From Roseicella sp. DB1501 (lineage in GTDB: Bacteria > Pseudomonadota > Alphaproteobacteria > Acetobacterales > Acetobacteraceae): a stretch of 64,000 nt of DNA. Shown piece by piece: positions 8,677-17,152 of this stretch. The notes below the pieces were generated by a model. The model did not search any database, was not told the DNA's origin, and worked only from the letters and a program-made list of their open reading frames with translations. A program made the translations under genes and the position numbers. Location of the stretch: NCBI RefSeq assembly GCF_013112485.1, contig NZ_JABFHG010000015.1:1-64000 (forward strand), given 5' to 3'. Position 1 is the first letter of the stretch, and every line of letters begins with the position of its first letter.

Positions 8677-9801
8677 TCAGCCAGCGGCCGCCGAGGCGAT
8701 GGTGTAGCGTCGCACCGCCTCGGCATCGAGGGTGATGCCGAAGCCGGGGCGGTCGGGCACCGCCAGCATGCCATCGCGCGGCCGCGGCGCCTCCGGCAGC
8801 AGATGCGGCCAGAGCGGGTCGCGCGCCGGATCGGCGAAGCATTCGACGCAGAGGCCGTGCGGGATGCCGGCCAGCATATGCGCCGCGATCTGCGGCTCCT
8901 CGTGATGCGCCATGCGGATGTCGTGCAGGGCACAAAGCGCGGCGGCGCGGCGCCATTCGGTGATGCCGCCGGCCTCGGAGGCGTCGAAATTCACGATATC
9001 GACCGCCCCGGCCGCGACCAGCCGGCGCACGCCATGCGCCGAGTATTCGCTCTGCCCGGCATTGACCGGGATGCGCGTGGCGCGCCGCACCTCGGCCATG
9101 GCGCGCGCCTCGTCCACCCAGTGGCAGGGCTCCTCGAACCAGGCGATGGGCAGGTCCTCGATGAGGCGAGCGAAGCGGATGGCCTCCGCCGTGCTCCAGC
9201 CGCGATTGGCGTCGACCGCGATCATGAAGCCATCGCCCGCGCCATCCAGCGCCGCCTTCACCCGCTCGGCGTCCTGCCCGGGCGAGAGACCGCCCACCTT
9301 CACCTTGCAGCCGCCCATCCCGGAGGCGCGGAGCTGCTCCATCTCCCGCGCCAGGTCGAGCAGCGTCTTGCCCTCGGCGTAGTAGCCGCCGATGGAGATG
9401 ATCGGCAGCGCGCCGCGGCTGCCGCCGAGAAGCTGCCGCACCGAGAGCCCGGCCCGCTTGCCGAGCAGGTCCCAGATCGCCGTGTCGACGCAGGCGATCG
9501 CCTCCATGGCCAGCTTGCGGTCGCGGTTGGGGATGGTGATGGCGTGCATCCGCTGCCACAGCCGCTCATAGGCGATGGCCTCCTCGCCGAGCAGCAGCGG
9601 CGCCAGCTCCTCGGTGACGATGCGCACGATCTCGGCGCCATGCTCGCGGTTGTCGCCGTTATAGACCTCGCTCACCAGCCCGCCCGCGGTGCGGATGCGG
9701 GTGATGACGGCGCAGCGCGTGGTCATGGCATAGACGCTGCCGGCGAAGCGCCGCGGCAGCGGGATCTCGATGGCGATGGCCTCGACGCGCTCGATCCGCA
9801 T
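8677..9801 (-). CDS. mandelate racemase / muconate lactonizing enzyme family protein
   Basis: This 374-residue enolase-superfamily enzyme abstracts the alpha proton of a carboxylate. The N-terminal capping domain spans about 1-125. The barrel domain shows KVKVGG (Lys166 and Lys168 as acid/base), the metal ligands in DANRGW (Asp197), EEP (Glu223-224) and a GQSEYS stretch (249 onward) that takes the place of the third ligand. The KxK arrangement places it in the MLE/dipeptide-epimerase or mandelate-racemase-like side rather than enolase. It is divergent from the lyase paralogue at 9872 and may share its promoter region. The substrate is unknown. Confidence 0.88.
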   Translation of the reverse strand: MRIERVEAIAIEIPLPRRFAGSVYAMTTRCAVITRIRTAGGLVSEVYNGDNREHGAEIVRIVTEELAPLLLGEEAIAYERLWQRMHAITIPNRDRKLAMEAIACVDTAIWDLLGKRAGLSVRQLLGGSRGALPIISIGGYYAEGKTLLDLAREMEQLRASGMGGCKVKVGGLSPGQDAERVKAALDGAGDGFMIAVDANRGWSTAEAIRFARLIEDLPIAWFEEPCHWVDEARAMAEVRRATRIPVNAGQSEYSAHGVRRLVAAGAVDIVNFDASEAGGITEWRRAAALCALHDIRMAHHEEPQIAAHMLAGIPHGLCVECFADPARDPLWPHLLPEAPRPRDGMLAVPDRPGFGITLDAEAVRRYTIASAAAG

Positions 9802-9871
9802 GGCGCTTTCCCCGTCTCCGTCCCTGGCCTAGCCTCGCGTCAAAGCAAGGCAGGGACAAGGGGAGGCGGCG

Positions 9872-11515
9872 ATGGCAGAGGACGCGACACCAACGGACCG
9901 GTCCCCCGACCGGTCCGAGGCCGAGAATGCGGCCCGCGCCGAGTGGCGCGAAGCCAAGCAAACCGGAGGTTTGCGCCCGGTGACTGAGGGCCTGACCGCG
10001 GCAACGTTCAGGAACACCGACACAAGCCTGCGGGAGCGGGTGAAGGAGCCGCCCTCCGCCCGCCTGGTCGAGAGCTATTACCGCCCCGCTGTCGCCCGCG
10101 CCCAGGCCCGCGTCTTCGACCATGAGATGTGGGCGCATTGCGCGCACGGGCTGATGCTGGAACGCCAGGGCATCGTCGCCCGCGAGGCCATCGCCGCCTG
10201 CCTGCGCCTGGTGCTGCAGATGGCCGAGCAGGGGCCGGACAGCGTGCCGGTCGATGACCGGCAGGAAGACCTCTACTCCTATGTCGAGCGCCGCATCGTC
10301 CAGGCGCTCGGCCCCGATATCGGCGGCCGGCTGCATACCGGGCGCAGCCGCAACGACCTCAACGCCACCACCTGGCGCATGGCGCTGCGCGGCGAGCTGA
10401 TCGCGGCGCAGCGCGCCCTGCTCGCCCTGCGCGGCACGCTGCTGCGCCTCGCCGAGACGCATGCCAGGGTGGTGATGCCCGGCTACACCCATGGCCAGCA
10501 CGCCCAGCCCGTCACCTTCGGCTACTGGCTGCTCGCCGCGGCGGATGCGCTGGCGCGGGACAGCACGCGGCTCGCCGGCGCGCTGCGGCATGCCGATCTC
10601 TGCCCGCTCGGCGCCGGGGCGCTCACCACCACCGCCTTCCCGCTCGACCGCGACCTGACCGCCGCGCTGCTCGGCTTCGCCGCGCCGCTCGAGATCGCCT
10701 ACGACGCCGTCTCCTCGCGCGACGATGCGCAGGAGGCCGTGGCGGCGCTCGCGGTCCTGGCCGGCCTGCTCTCCCGCCTCTCGACCGACCTCATGGCCTG
10801 GTCCACCTGGGAATACGGCTTCCTCGAGCTCGCCGACCGGCACTGCGCCGTCTCCTCGATCATGCCGCAGAAGAAGAACCCGGCGGCGCTGGAGCATATC
10901 CGCGCCGCCGCCGGCATGGTGCAGGGCGCCCTCGCCGCCACCCTCGCCTGCACCAAGAACACCAGCTTCGCCGATGTGAACGACGCGGTGACGGCGGTGA
11001 ACGAGCCGGCGCTCGATGCCGCCACGCGCAGCCGCCGCATCCTCGCCCTGCTGGAGGAGGTGCTGGAAGGCCTCACCCTACGGCCGGAGCGGATGGCCCG
11101 CGCCGCCGCCGAGGGCTTCGGCAGCGCCACCGAGCTCGCCGATGTCATCGTGCGCGAGAGCGGCCTTTCCTTCCGCATGGCGCACAACATCGTCGCCCTG
11201 GTGGTGCGGGAGGCGCTGGAGGCCGGGCGCAGCGCCGACGCCATCCGCGGCGCCGATCTCGACCGCGCGGCAGCGGCGCTGTTCGGCCGGCCGCTCGCCC
11301 TGCCCGAGGCGGCGGTGGCGCAGGCCCTCGACCCCGGGGAGAACATCCGCGCCCGCGGCGTGGCGGGCGGTCCGGCGCCGGAGGAGATGGCGCGGATGCT
11401 GGCGGCCCGGCGGGGCGGGCTGGCGCGCGACGCGGCGGCGCTCGACGCCATGGCCGGGCGGGTGGCAGCGGCGCGGACGCGCTGCCTCGCCCTCGCCCGC
11501 GACCTCGCCGGCTGA
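9872..11515 (+). CDS. argininosuccinate lyase paralogue with a repeat-derived N-terminus
   Basis: This 547-residue member of the fumarase/aspartase superfamily has HTGRSRND (argininosuccinate-lyase-like active loop), GYTHGQHAQPVTFGYWLL, and the signature SSIMPQKKNP with the catalytic serine loop. Family enzymes remove fumarate from argininosuccinate or related adducts. It is about 80 residues longer than a standard ArgH, and no arginine genes are nearby, so a catabolic role is more likely. The ribosome site GGGGAGG lies eight bases before the ATG at 9872, which supports this start. Residues 7-40 are then encoded by a dispersed repeat whose second copy lies at 25155, so the extension is probably acquired. 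Confidence 0.85.
   Translation: MAEDATPTDRSPDRSEAENAARAEWREAKQTGGLRPVTEGLTAATFRNTDTSLRERVKEPPSARLVESYYRPAVARAQARVFDHEMWAHCAHGLMLERQGIVAREAIAACLRLVLQMAEQGPDSVPVDDRQEDLYSYVERRIVQALGPDIGGRLHTGRSRNDLNATTWRMALRGELIAAQRALLALRGTLLRLAETHARVVMPGYTHGQHAQPVTFGYWLLAAADALARDSTRLAGALRHADLCPLGAGALTTTAFPLDRDLTAALLGFAAPLEIAYDAVSSRDDAQEAVAALAVLAGLLSRLSTDLMAWSTWEYGFLELADRHCAVSSIMPQKKNPAALEHIRAAAGMVQGALAATLACTKNTSFADVNDAVTAVNEPALDAATRSRRILALLEEVLEGLTLRPERMARAAAEGFGSATELADVIVRESGLSFRMAHNIVALVVREALEAGRSADAIRGADLDRAAAALFGRPLALPEAAVAQALDPGENIRARGVAGGPAPEEMARMLAARRGGLARDAAALDAMAGRVAAARTRCLALARDLAG
9889..9990 (+). repeat. D-type repeat inside the lyase-paralogue coding region
   Basis: CAACGGACCGGTC and CGACCGGTCCGAGGCC form inverted arms. 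They are followed by GCGAAGCCAAGCAAACCGG and AGGTTTGCGCCCGG, with the small stem CAAAC-CGGAG-GTTTG. The reverse complement of 25155-25275 matches along the whole length with few changes. The other copy is intergenic, so this one lies within translated sequence. Confidence 0.8.
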
Positions 11516-11703
11516 GATGCGGGGCCCGGCCCAGGCGACGGCCCCCGATGGGCGCGCAACACGGGCGCGCGACACGGGCGCGGCAGGGGCACGACAGGGA
11601 CGCGCTGCGGGTTGTCGCATCCGCCGCGCCCGCGCCCTATCTATACGCAGCGGGCCGCGCCGCATTGGGCGCGACCCGGAGACCGCCGTCGGAGATCGCC
11701 ATC

Positions 11704-12009
11704 ATGTCCCGCCGCCGCTTCGCCTGGCTCGCTGCCGGGCTTGGTCTTGCCCTCGCCCTGCCCGGCGCCGCCGAGGCCCGGGGCTGGTATGGCGGCGGCT
11801 TCGGCGTCACCATCGGCCCGGTCGCGCCCTATGGCTATTACGGCGGCTATTGGGGCCCGCCGGCCTATTACCCGCCGCCGGTCTATTACGTGCCGCCGCC
11901 CGTGATCTACGCCCCGCCGCCGGTCATCTACGCGCCGCCGGCGGGCCCGCAATGGATCGTCCCGCCCGCCGACCAGACGCTGCCGCCGGTCGCCGGCCGG
12001 AAGCGGTAG
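11704..12009 (+). CDS. small secreted Tyr/Pro-rich protein
   Basis: This 101-residue protein begins MSRRRFAWLAAGLGLALALP with a signal peptide cut near AEA-RG (about 24). A Gly/Tyr-rich segment (YGYYGGYWGPP) and short PPPVIYAPP repeats follow. There is no known catalytic domain; the composition suggests an exported or surface protein. GGAG lies about ten bases before the ATG at 11704. Its TAG stop is followed by AGCG, like the repeat-linked stops elsewhere. The 188 bases upstream hold only a short direct repeat of GGGCGCGC-ACAC (around 11548-11580). It resembles the protein at 25366 in design. Confidence 0.7.
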   Translation: MSRRRFAWLAAGLGLALALPGAAEARGWYGGGFGVTIGPVAPYGYYGGYWGPPAYYPPPVYYVPPPVIYAPPPVIYAPPAGPQWIVPPADQTLPPVAGRKR

Positions 12010-12023
12010 AGCGGGCCGCGGGG

Positions 12024-12428
12024 TCAGGCCGCGAGCGGCGCCGAGCGGCGGAGGCCGGCATATTCCAGCTCCGCCAGCACCGCGACGACCAGCGCCTGCG
12101 CCGCGACGAACAGCCCGCCGAGGAGCGTCGGCGCCACCCAGCCGGAGACCAGCAGCAAGAGGCTGTCCAGCGCCCAGACGGCATTGCCGAGGATCACCGC
12201 CCAGACCAGCAGGCGCGGCGAGGAGCGGCGCCAGGCGAGGCAGGCGACGAGCAGCGCGAAGCCGAGCAGGAAGACACTGGCCTGCAGCAGCATCGCGGCC
12301 GGCAGGCCGAACCAGCGCGCCAGCGGCGTCGCCAGAACCGAGAGCAGCAGCCCCATCGCGGTGCAACTCGCGGCATCGGCCCAGAGCACGCCGCGGAGGA
12401 CGTCCGAGGGAATGATGCGGTTCATCAT
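12024..12428 (-). CDS. small four-helix membrane protein
   Basis: This 134-residue hydrophobic protein has about four membrane helices (roughly residues 12-35, 45-68, 75-95 and 98-120). The start MMNRIIPSDVLRGVLWADA is followed by helices rich in Leu, Ala and Val. It begins five bases after the stop of the NTF2-like gene, so the two are translationally coupled. No family motif is recognised and the function is unknown. Confidence 0.72.
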   Translation of the reverse strand: MMNRIIPSDVLRGVLWADAASCTAMGLLLSVLATPLARWFGLPAAMLLQASVFLLGFALLVACLAWRRSSPRLLVWAVILGNAVWALDSLLLLVSGWVAPTLLGGLFVAAQALVVAVLAELEYAGLRRSAPLAA

Positions 12429-12433
12429 GGCCC

Positions 12434-12793
12434 TCACCCCTGCGGCGCGAAGTCGATGAAGCCGGTGACGGCGGCGAGGCGGCCATCCGCCGCGATCACC
12501 GCCATGTCCGTCCCGCCGGCGATGGCCGCCGCGCCCTCCGGCCCGAGCTCCCAGGCGAAGCGCAGCCGGTCGTGATGCGCCTCCGCGCCGCCGCGGCGGC
12601 GGAAGCGCAGGCCCGGGAAATGCCCCTGCGCCGCGGCGATCAGCGCCTCGATGCCGGCATGGCCCTCGCCCTGCAGCATCGGATCGCAATATTGCGCGCC
12701 CTCGGTGAAGGTGCTGGCGATCAGCGCCCGTCGCCGCGCCGCGTCGCCCTCGTTCCAGCAGGCGATGTAGCGCTCGATCAGCTGGTCATGCAT
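12434..12793 (-). CDS. SnoaL/NTF2-like domain protein
   Basis: This 119-residue protein has the cone-shaped NTF2/ketosteroid-isomerase pattern: IERYIACWNEGDAARRRALI helix, then TFTEGAQYCDPMLQGEGHAG, then alternating strands ending VTGFIDFAP. Such proteins are small-molecule isomerases, hydrolases or ligand binders. It is the first gene of a two-gene unit with the small membrane protein. The substrate cannot be inferred. Confidence 0.78.
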   Translation of the reverse strand: MHDQLIERYIACWNEGDAARRRALIASTFTEGAQYCDPMLQGEGHAGIEALIAAAQGHFPGLRFRRRGGAEAHHDRLRFAWELGPEGAAAIAGGTDMAVIAADGRLAAVTGFIDFAPQG

Positions 12794-12845
12794 CGGGTCT
12801 CTCCTGTCCTGCGCGATGGCCGCTTTGCCATCGACGCCGGCAGGA

Positions 12846-14030
12846 TCACCCGTCGCGCCGCGCCGGATCGATTACCTTGGAGGTCATGTCTTCGCCGACA
12901 GCGTCCGGGCGTTCACGCCCGTCCGCGATCGGCCCAAGCCGCGGCGCGCCGCAGCGGATGCGCGGTCGCTCGCCGTCGAAGGAGAGCGGCATGGCGACCA
13001 GCGGGAAATCCTCGCCCGGCACCGTCTGCAGCATCTCCATCGCCGCGGTCTGCGGCTCGGCCAGCACCTCGGGGATGCCGTTCACCGGCGCGCAAGGCAC
13101 GCCGGCCGCGACCAGCGCCTCGGCCAGCGTGGCGCGCGGCCAGGCGCGGAGCAGCGCCGCGATCTCCGGCAGCAGCGCCGCCTGGTTCGCCAGCCGCGCG
13201 CGGTTGCTGGCGAAGCGCGCATCGCCGGGCCAGTCGGGCCGGCCGACGACCTCGGCGAATTTGCGGAACAGCCGGTCATTGCCGCAGCAGACGAGCAGCG
13301 GCCCGTCGGCGCAGTCGAAGGCCTGGTAGGGCACGAAATTCGGATGGCCCGAGGCATGCCGCTCCGGCAGCTTCCCCTGGTTCACATAGGCGCTGATCTT
13401 CTGCCCGGCCCACATCAGCGCCGTCTCGAAGAGCGAGGTGTTGACCACGCAGCCGCGGCCGGTGCGGGCCCGCTGCTGCAAGGCCGCCAGCGCGCCGATC
13501 ACGGTCCACATGCCGGTGCCCTGGTCGACCACGCTGGCGCCCATGCGCACCGGCGGCCCGCCCGGCTCGCCGGTGATGGAGGAGAGGCCGGCGAAGGCCT
13601 GGAACAGCGGCTCGTAGCCCGGGCGATGCGCCAGCGGGCCCTTATGGCCGAAGGCGCCCATGGCGCAGTAGATCAGCCGCGGATGCCGCGCCGTCACCTC
13701 GGCCGGTCCGATGCCGAGCGCCTCGGCGACGCCGGGGCGCAGGTTGTGCACCAGGATGTCGGCGTCCCGCAGCAGCGCGTGCAGCGCCACGACGCCGTCG
13801 GGCGATTTCAGGTCGAGGGTGACGCTGCGCTTGCCGCGATTGAACTCGTGGAAGTTCAGCGCGTCGCCGTGCCGGAAGGCGGGGCCCATCTGGCGCGCAT
13901 CGTCGCCGCCATCGGGCTTCTCCACCTTCACCACCTCGGCGCCGAGATCGGCGAGGATGGCACCGGCGAAGGGCCCGGAGAGCACCTGCCCCAGCTCCAC
14001 CACCCTGATGCCCGCCAGCACGCCCATCAC
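12846..14030 (-). CDS. CaiB/BaiF family CoA-transferase (copy 1)
   Basis: This 394-residue family III CoA-transferase moves CoA between carboxylates through an aspartyl intermediate. The start VLAGIRVVELGQVLSGP, the CoA-binding VEKPDGGDDAR, NFHEFNRGKRSVTLDL and the nucleophile Asp169 in GASVVDQGTG are all present. It is last in a minus-strand run, 28 bases after the CitE-like gene, so it is probably co-transcribed. The C-terminus is unusual: after PRLG, where relatives continue with a GEHTDEVL-type end, it reads PIADGRERPDA and further residues encoded by an A-type repeat arm at 12895-12930. Confidence 0.9.
   Translation of the reverse strand: MMGVLAGIRVVELGQVLSGPFAGAILADLGAEVVKVEKPDGGDDARQMGPAFRHGDALNFHEFNRGKRSVTLDLKSPDGVVALHALLRDADILVHNLRPGVAEALGIGPAEVTARHPRLIYCAMGAFGHKGPLAHRPGYEPLFQAFAGLSSITGEPGGPPVRMGASVVDQGTGMWTVIGALAALQQRARTGRGCVVNTSLFETALMWAGQKISAYVNQGKLPERHASGHPNFVPYQAFDCADGPLLVCCGNDRLFRKFAEVVGRPDWPGDARFASNRARLANQAALLPEIAALLRAWPRATLAEALVAAGVPCAPVNGIPEVLAEPQTAAMEMLQTVPGEDFPLVAMPLSFDGERPRIRCGAPRLGPIADGRERPDAVGEDMTSKVIDPARRDG
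12895..12930 (-). repeat. A-type repeat arm within a CoA-transferase C-terminus
   Basis: The plus strand reads GCGTCCGGGCGTTCACGCCC then GTCCGCGATC. This matches the distal arm of the A-type copies at 23221 and 41467 (CGTCCGGGCGTTCACGCCCT, then CCCGCGATC) almost base for base. It encodes PIADGRERPDA in the antisense gene. Confidence 0.6.
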
Positions 14031-14058
14031 CCCCTCCCCTTCGCTGTCTCGCCCTCAC

Positions 14059-14931
14059 CTATCGTGCGCGTGCGAGCAACCGGCGCGCCCTCTCGACCAC
14101 CGGCAGGTCGATCATGGCGCCCTCGAAGGCGACGGCGCCCTCGCCGCGGGCGAGCGCCGTCTCGAAGGCGGCGATCAGCCGGCGGGCGCGGTCGGCCTCC
14201 TCGGGCGGCACGCCGTATTCCTCGTTGATGATCGGCACATGCGCCGGATGGATGCAGGCGGTGCAGGCGAAGCCGAGCTTGCGGGAGCGCCGCAGCGAGG
14301 CGCGGTAGCCCTCGAGGTCGCGGAAATCCGCGAAGGCGCCGACCGAGCCCATGGGCAGGATGCCGGCCCCGCGCGTCGCCGCCACCACCATCATGCCGAA
14401 ATGGTAGAGCATGTCGGCGCCCGGCACCGCTTCCAACTCGGTCGAGAGGTCCTCCGAGCCGACGCCGAGCGCCGCCATGCGCGGATCCGCCGCGGCGATG
14501 GCGGCGAGATGCGGCAGGGCCTGCGGTGTCTCGACGATGCCGATGAAGCGGGTGCGGCCGACCGGGATGCCGAGCGCCGCCTCGCGCGCCGCCACCACCT
14601 CGGAGAGCAGCCGGACATGCTCCGGCCCCATCACCTTCGGCAGCATCAGCGCCGTGACCGCGGGCATCACGGCGGCGGCGATGTCCGGCACGGCGAGCTC
14701 GAGTGGCCGGTTGATGCGCACCGCCACCTCCGCCCCCGATCCATGGCTCCCTTGGCCCACCACCGCCGCGGCGCCGGCCAGCGCGGCGCGCGCCGCCACC
14801 TTCTCCGCCGGCGGGATGCTGTCCTCGAGATCGAGGATGACGACATCGGCGCCGCGGGTATGCGCCTTGGCGACGAAGCGCTCGGCGGTCGCCGGGACGA
14901 AGAGCAGGGAGCGCCAATTGGGCAAGGGCAT
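14059..14931 (-). CDS. HpcH/HpaI-CitE family lyase (malyl/citramalyl-CoA lyase-like)
   Basis: This 290-residue CitE-like protein cleaves or forms beta-hydroxyacyl-CoA bonds. It shows RSLLFVPA, LDLEDSIP (33-40), Arg72 in VRINRP, and the Mg ligands Glu134 (GIVETPQ) and Asp161 (GSEDLS). The length matches stand-alone malyl-CoA or citramalyl-CoA lyases rather than the citrate lyase beta subunit, and no citrate lyase alpha or gamma genes are nearby. The ATG at 14931 has AGGA eight bases upstream; an alternative ATG at 14946 overlaps the preceding stop (ATGA). Its position after a hydratase and CoA-transferase suggests it makes acetyl-CoA plus pyruvate or glyoxylate. Confidence 0.88.
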   Translation of the reverse strand: MPLPNWRSLLFVPATAERFVAKAHTRGADVVILDLEDSIPPAEKVAARAALAGAAAVVGQGSHGSGAEVAVRINRPLELAVPDIAAAVMPAVTALMLPKVMGPEHVRLLSEVVAAREAALGIPVGRTRFIGIVETPQALPHLAAIAAADPRMAALGVGSEDLSTELEAVPGADMLYHFGMMVVAATRGAGILPMGSVGAFADFRDLEGYRASLRRSRKLGFACTACIHPAHVPIINEEYGVPPEEADRARRLIAAFETALARGEGAVAFEGAMIDLPVVERARRLLARAR

Positions 14932-14942
14932 GGGGGTGATCC

Positions 14943-16151
14943 TCATCGGGCGGCGCCGGTCTCGCGCAGGGCGGCGATCTCGGCCGGGGAATAGCCGATC
15001 TCGGCCAGGATCTCGTCGGTCTGCATCCCCTGCCGCGGCGCCGGCAGGGTCTCGGTGCGCATGCCGCCGCCGAAGGTGACGGCGGTGCGGGCGTGGCGCA
15101 GCCGCCCCTCGGTCGGGTGGTCCTCGCCCTGCCAGAAGCCGACATCCTGCAGATGCGGGTCCTCCAGCAGGTCGTCGATCGTGTTGTAGCGCGCCGCCGG
15201 CACGTCGCGGGCGGCGAAGATCTCCAGCCATTCCGCCGTGCTCCGCTGCGCCAGGGCCGCGACGCGCAGGCGGAAGTAGTCGGCGGCATTCTCGGTGCGG
15301 GCGATGGCGGTGGCGAAGCGCGGATCGGCCTTCAGTTCCGGCCGGCCGATCGCCTCGAAGAAGGCATGCGCCTGGGCATCGCTGTTCGGATGCACGGTGA
15401 TGTAGCCGTCGCTGGTCGGCAGCGGCCGGTAATCCGGGCTGAGCAGCCGCACATCGCCGGTCGGTCCCTCGGGCGGGTCGAAGCTGGCGGCGCCGAGATG
15501 CTCGCTGGCGACGAAGCTCGCCGCCACCTCGAACATCGGCACCTCGATCGCCTCCCCCACCCCGGTCTTCTCCCGCCGGTAGAGCGCGAAGCCGATCGCC
15601 TGCGCCGCGACCAGGCCGGTGACGTGGTCCGTCATCACCATGGGTACGAAGCGCGGCTCGCCCACCGCGCGGTGGAAGGTGCCGGCGACGCCGGAGAGGG
15701 ACTGGATGATCGGGTCATAGGCCGGGCGGCCGGCATAGCGCCCGCCGCTGCCGAAGGCGGTGATGCCGCAATGGATCAGCCGCGGGTTCAGCACCGCCAG
15801 CGCGGCGGCGTCGAGCCCGGCGCGGCGCAGCCCGGCGGGGCGGACATTGGAGACGAAGACATCGGCGCCGGCGATCAGCCGCCGCAGCGCCGCCAACCCC
15901 TCGGGCCGCTTGATGTCGAGCGTGATGCCGCGCTTGTTGCGGTTGAAGTTGATGAACTTGCCCGACATGGAGGGCGTGCGGCAGCCGGAGGCGAGGCGGC
16001 GCAGGATATCGCCCTCCGGCGCCTCCACCTTGATCACCGTCGCTCCCTGGTCGGCCAGGCTGCGGGTGCAGATCGGCCCCACCACCACCGTGGTGAGGTC
16101 GACCACCCGCACCCCCTCCAGCGGCCCGCCCGTCGATCCGCCTTCGGGCAT
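14943..16151 (-). CDS. CaiB/BaiF family CoA-transferase (copy 2)
   Basis: This 402-residue family III CoA-transferase shows the start LEGVRVVDLTTVVVGP, KVEAPEGD for the CoA nucleotide, FINFNRNKRGITLDI, and the catalytic Asp175 in MVMTDHVTG. The ATG at 16151 shares one base with the stop of the hydratase gene (TGATG), so the two are translationally coupled. It is clearly divergent from copy 1 and has a long C-terminal part with DVGFWQGEDHPTEGRLRHA. By context it may activate an unsaturated dicarboxylate, the product then being hydrated and cleaved by its neighbours. Confidence 0.9.
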   Translation of the reverse strand: MPEGGSTGGPLEGVRVVDLTTVVVGPICTRSLADQGATVIKVEAPEGDILRRLASGCRTPSMSGKFINFNRNKRGITLDIKRPEGLAALRRLIAGADVFVSNVRPAGLRRAGLDAAALAVLNPRLIHCGITAFGSGGRYAGRPAYDPIIQSLSGVAGTFHRAVGEPRFVPMVMTDHVTGLVAAQAIGFALYRREKTGVGEAIEVPMFEVAASFVASEHLGAASFDPPEGPTGDVRLLSPDYRPLPTSDGYITVHPNSDAQAHAFFEAIGRPELKADPRFATAIARTENAADYFRLRVAALAQRSTAEWLEIFAARDVPAARYNTIDDLLEDPHLQDVGFWQGEDHPTEGRLRHARTAVTFGGGMRTETLPAPRQGMQTDEILAEIGYSPAEIAALRETGAAR

Positions 16152-17008
16152 CAGGCGAAGCTGCAATCAAGCTGGGCGCAGAGATGCCCGTCGCGGTCCT
16201 CGACCCAGGCCGTCACCTTGCCGTCGCGCGGCGCCTCGCCGCAGAGCGCGACGGTGTCGCCGACATAGATCGGCCGCGTCAGCCGCGCGGTGAAGCCGGC
16301 GAGCCGGCCCGGCGTGTGCGCGACGGCGGCGTCCAGCAGCAGCTGCATGGTCAGCCCGCCATTCTGCACCGTGGCCGGGTAGCCCTCCTCCTGCCGCGCG
16401 TAATCGGCATCGTAGTGGATGCGATGGGCGTTCCAGGTGATGGCGGAGTAGCGGAAGACCAGGGCAGGGCTGAGATGCTTCTCCACCCGCCAGGCCGCGC
16501 CGGCCGGCGCCGGCAGCGGCGCGCCGGTGCCGCTCGTCTCGCCGGGCTTCACCGCCTCGCGGTAGATGGCGTCGAACTCGTCGACGGCGATCAGGTCGCT
16601 GCCGCGGCGGATGGTGTGGCGCATGGTCAGCACGGTGATGAAGCCGGTGCGCGCCTGCTTGGGCAGGATCGCCGCCACCTCGGCGGTCTTGCTGGCGGTG
16701 TCGCCGACGCGCAGGCAGTCATGGATCACCACCCGCCGCCCGGCCCCCATGCGGCGCGGCAGCGGGATGGGCGGCAGGACGACGCCGGGCTGCGGATGGC
16801 CGTCCGGGCCGATCTCGCTCTGCCGCGTCGCATCGGCGAAGAACAGGGTGAACCAGTGCGGCGGCAGCAAGTCGCCGTTGCGGAAGGCGGCCGGGTCCAT
16901 GTCCAGCATGCCGGCGATGCGGCGCACCGCGGCGAGGCCGACATCCTCCTCGACGACGCGGCTGCGGCCGACCCAGCCCTGCAGCTCCGGGCTCAGCGTC
17001 GCGGACAT
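16151..17008 (-). CDS. double hot-dog hydratase, mesaconyl-CoA hydratase (Meh/HTD2)-like
   Basis: This 285-residue protein has two fused hot-dog halves. The C-terminal half carries the catalytic helix FRYSAITWNAHRIHYDADYA (185-204, with Asn193, His195 and His198), and the N-terminal half has HWFTLFFADATRQSEIGPDG. This layout is typical of mesaconyl-C4-CoA hydratase and fungal HTD2-like dehydratases, not of short MaoC proteins. It is coupled to CoA-transferase copy 2, with the CitE-like lyase next, the same trio that processes mesaconyl-CoA or itaconyl-CoA to citramalyl-CoA and then acetyl-CoA plus pyruvate. Confidence 0.85.
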   Translation of the reverse strand: MSATLSPELQGWVGRSRVVEEDVGLAAVRRIAGMLDMDPAAFRNGDLLPPHWFTLFFADATRQSEIGPDGHPQPGVVLPPIPLPRRMGAGRRVVIHDCLRVGDTASKTAEVAAILPKQARTGFITVLTMRHTIRRGSDLIAVDEFDAIYREAVKPGETSGTGAPLPAPAGAAWRVEKHLSPALVFRYSAITWNAHRIHYDADYARQEEGYPATVQNGGLTMQLLLDAAVAHTPGRLAGFTARLTRPIYVGDTVALCGEAPRDGKVTAWVEDRDGHLCAQLDCSFA

Positions 17009-17100
17009 GCGCGGCCCCCGGCACTGGGATGGCGGCCGGCGCGCGCCGGCGCGGCTCGATCGGGCATGGCTCTCGGCATGGGCGTCTCCTTGCGGCCATC

Positions 17101-17130
17101 CTAGAGCCGATCGCCGGAGGGCGAAACGCC
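17101..17130. repeat. remnant end of A-type mosaic repeat
   Basis: CTAGAGCCGATCGCCGGAGG is close to the first 20 bases of the reversed A-type copy at 56346 (AGAGCAGATCGCCGGAGGGCG). It lies in the 144-base gap between the hydratase and isomerase genes and lacks the hairpin half. Confidence 0.6.
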
Positions 17131-17152
17131 CCGGTCCCAGGGGCGCGCCGCC

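Noticed and set aside
12895-12930. Frameshift or pseudogene in the CoA-transferase end
   Set aside because: The frame is continuous to a normal stop and all catalytic residues are present, so a repeat-derived tail is the simpler reading.
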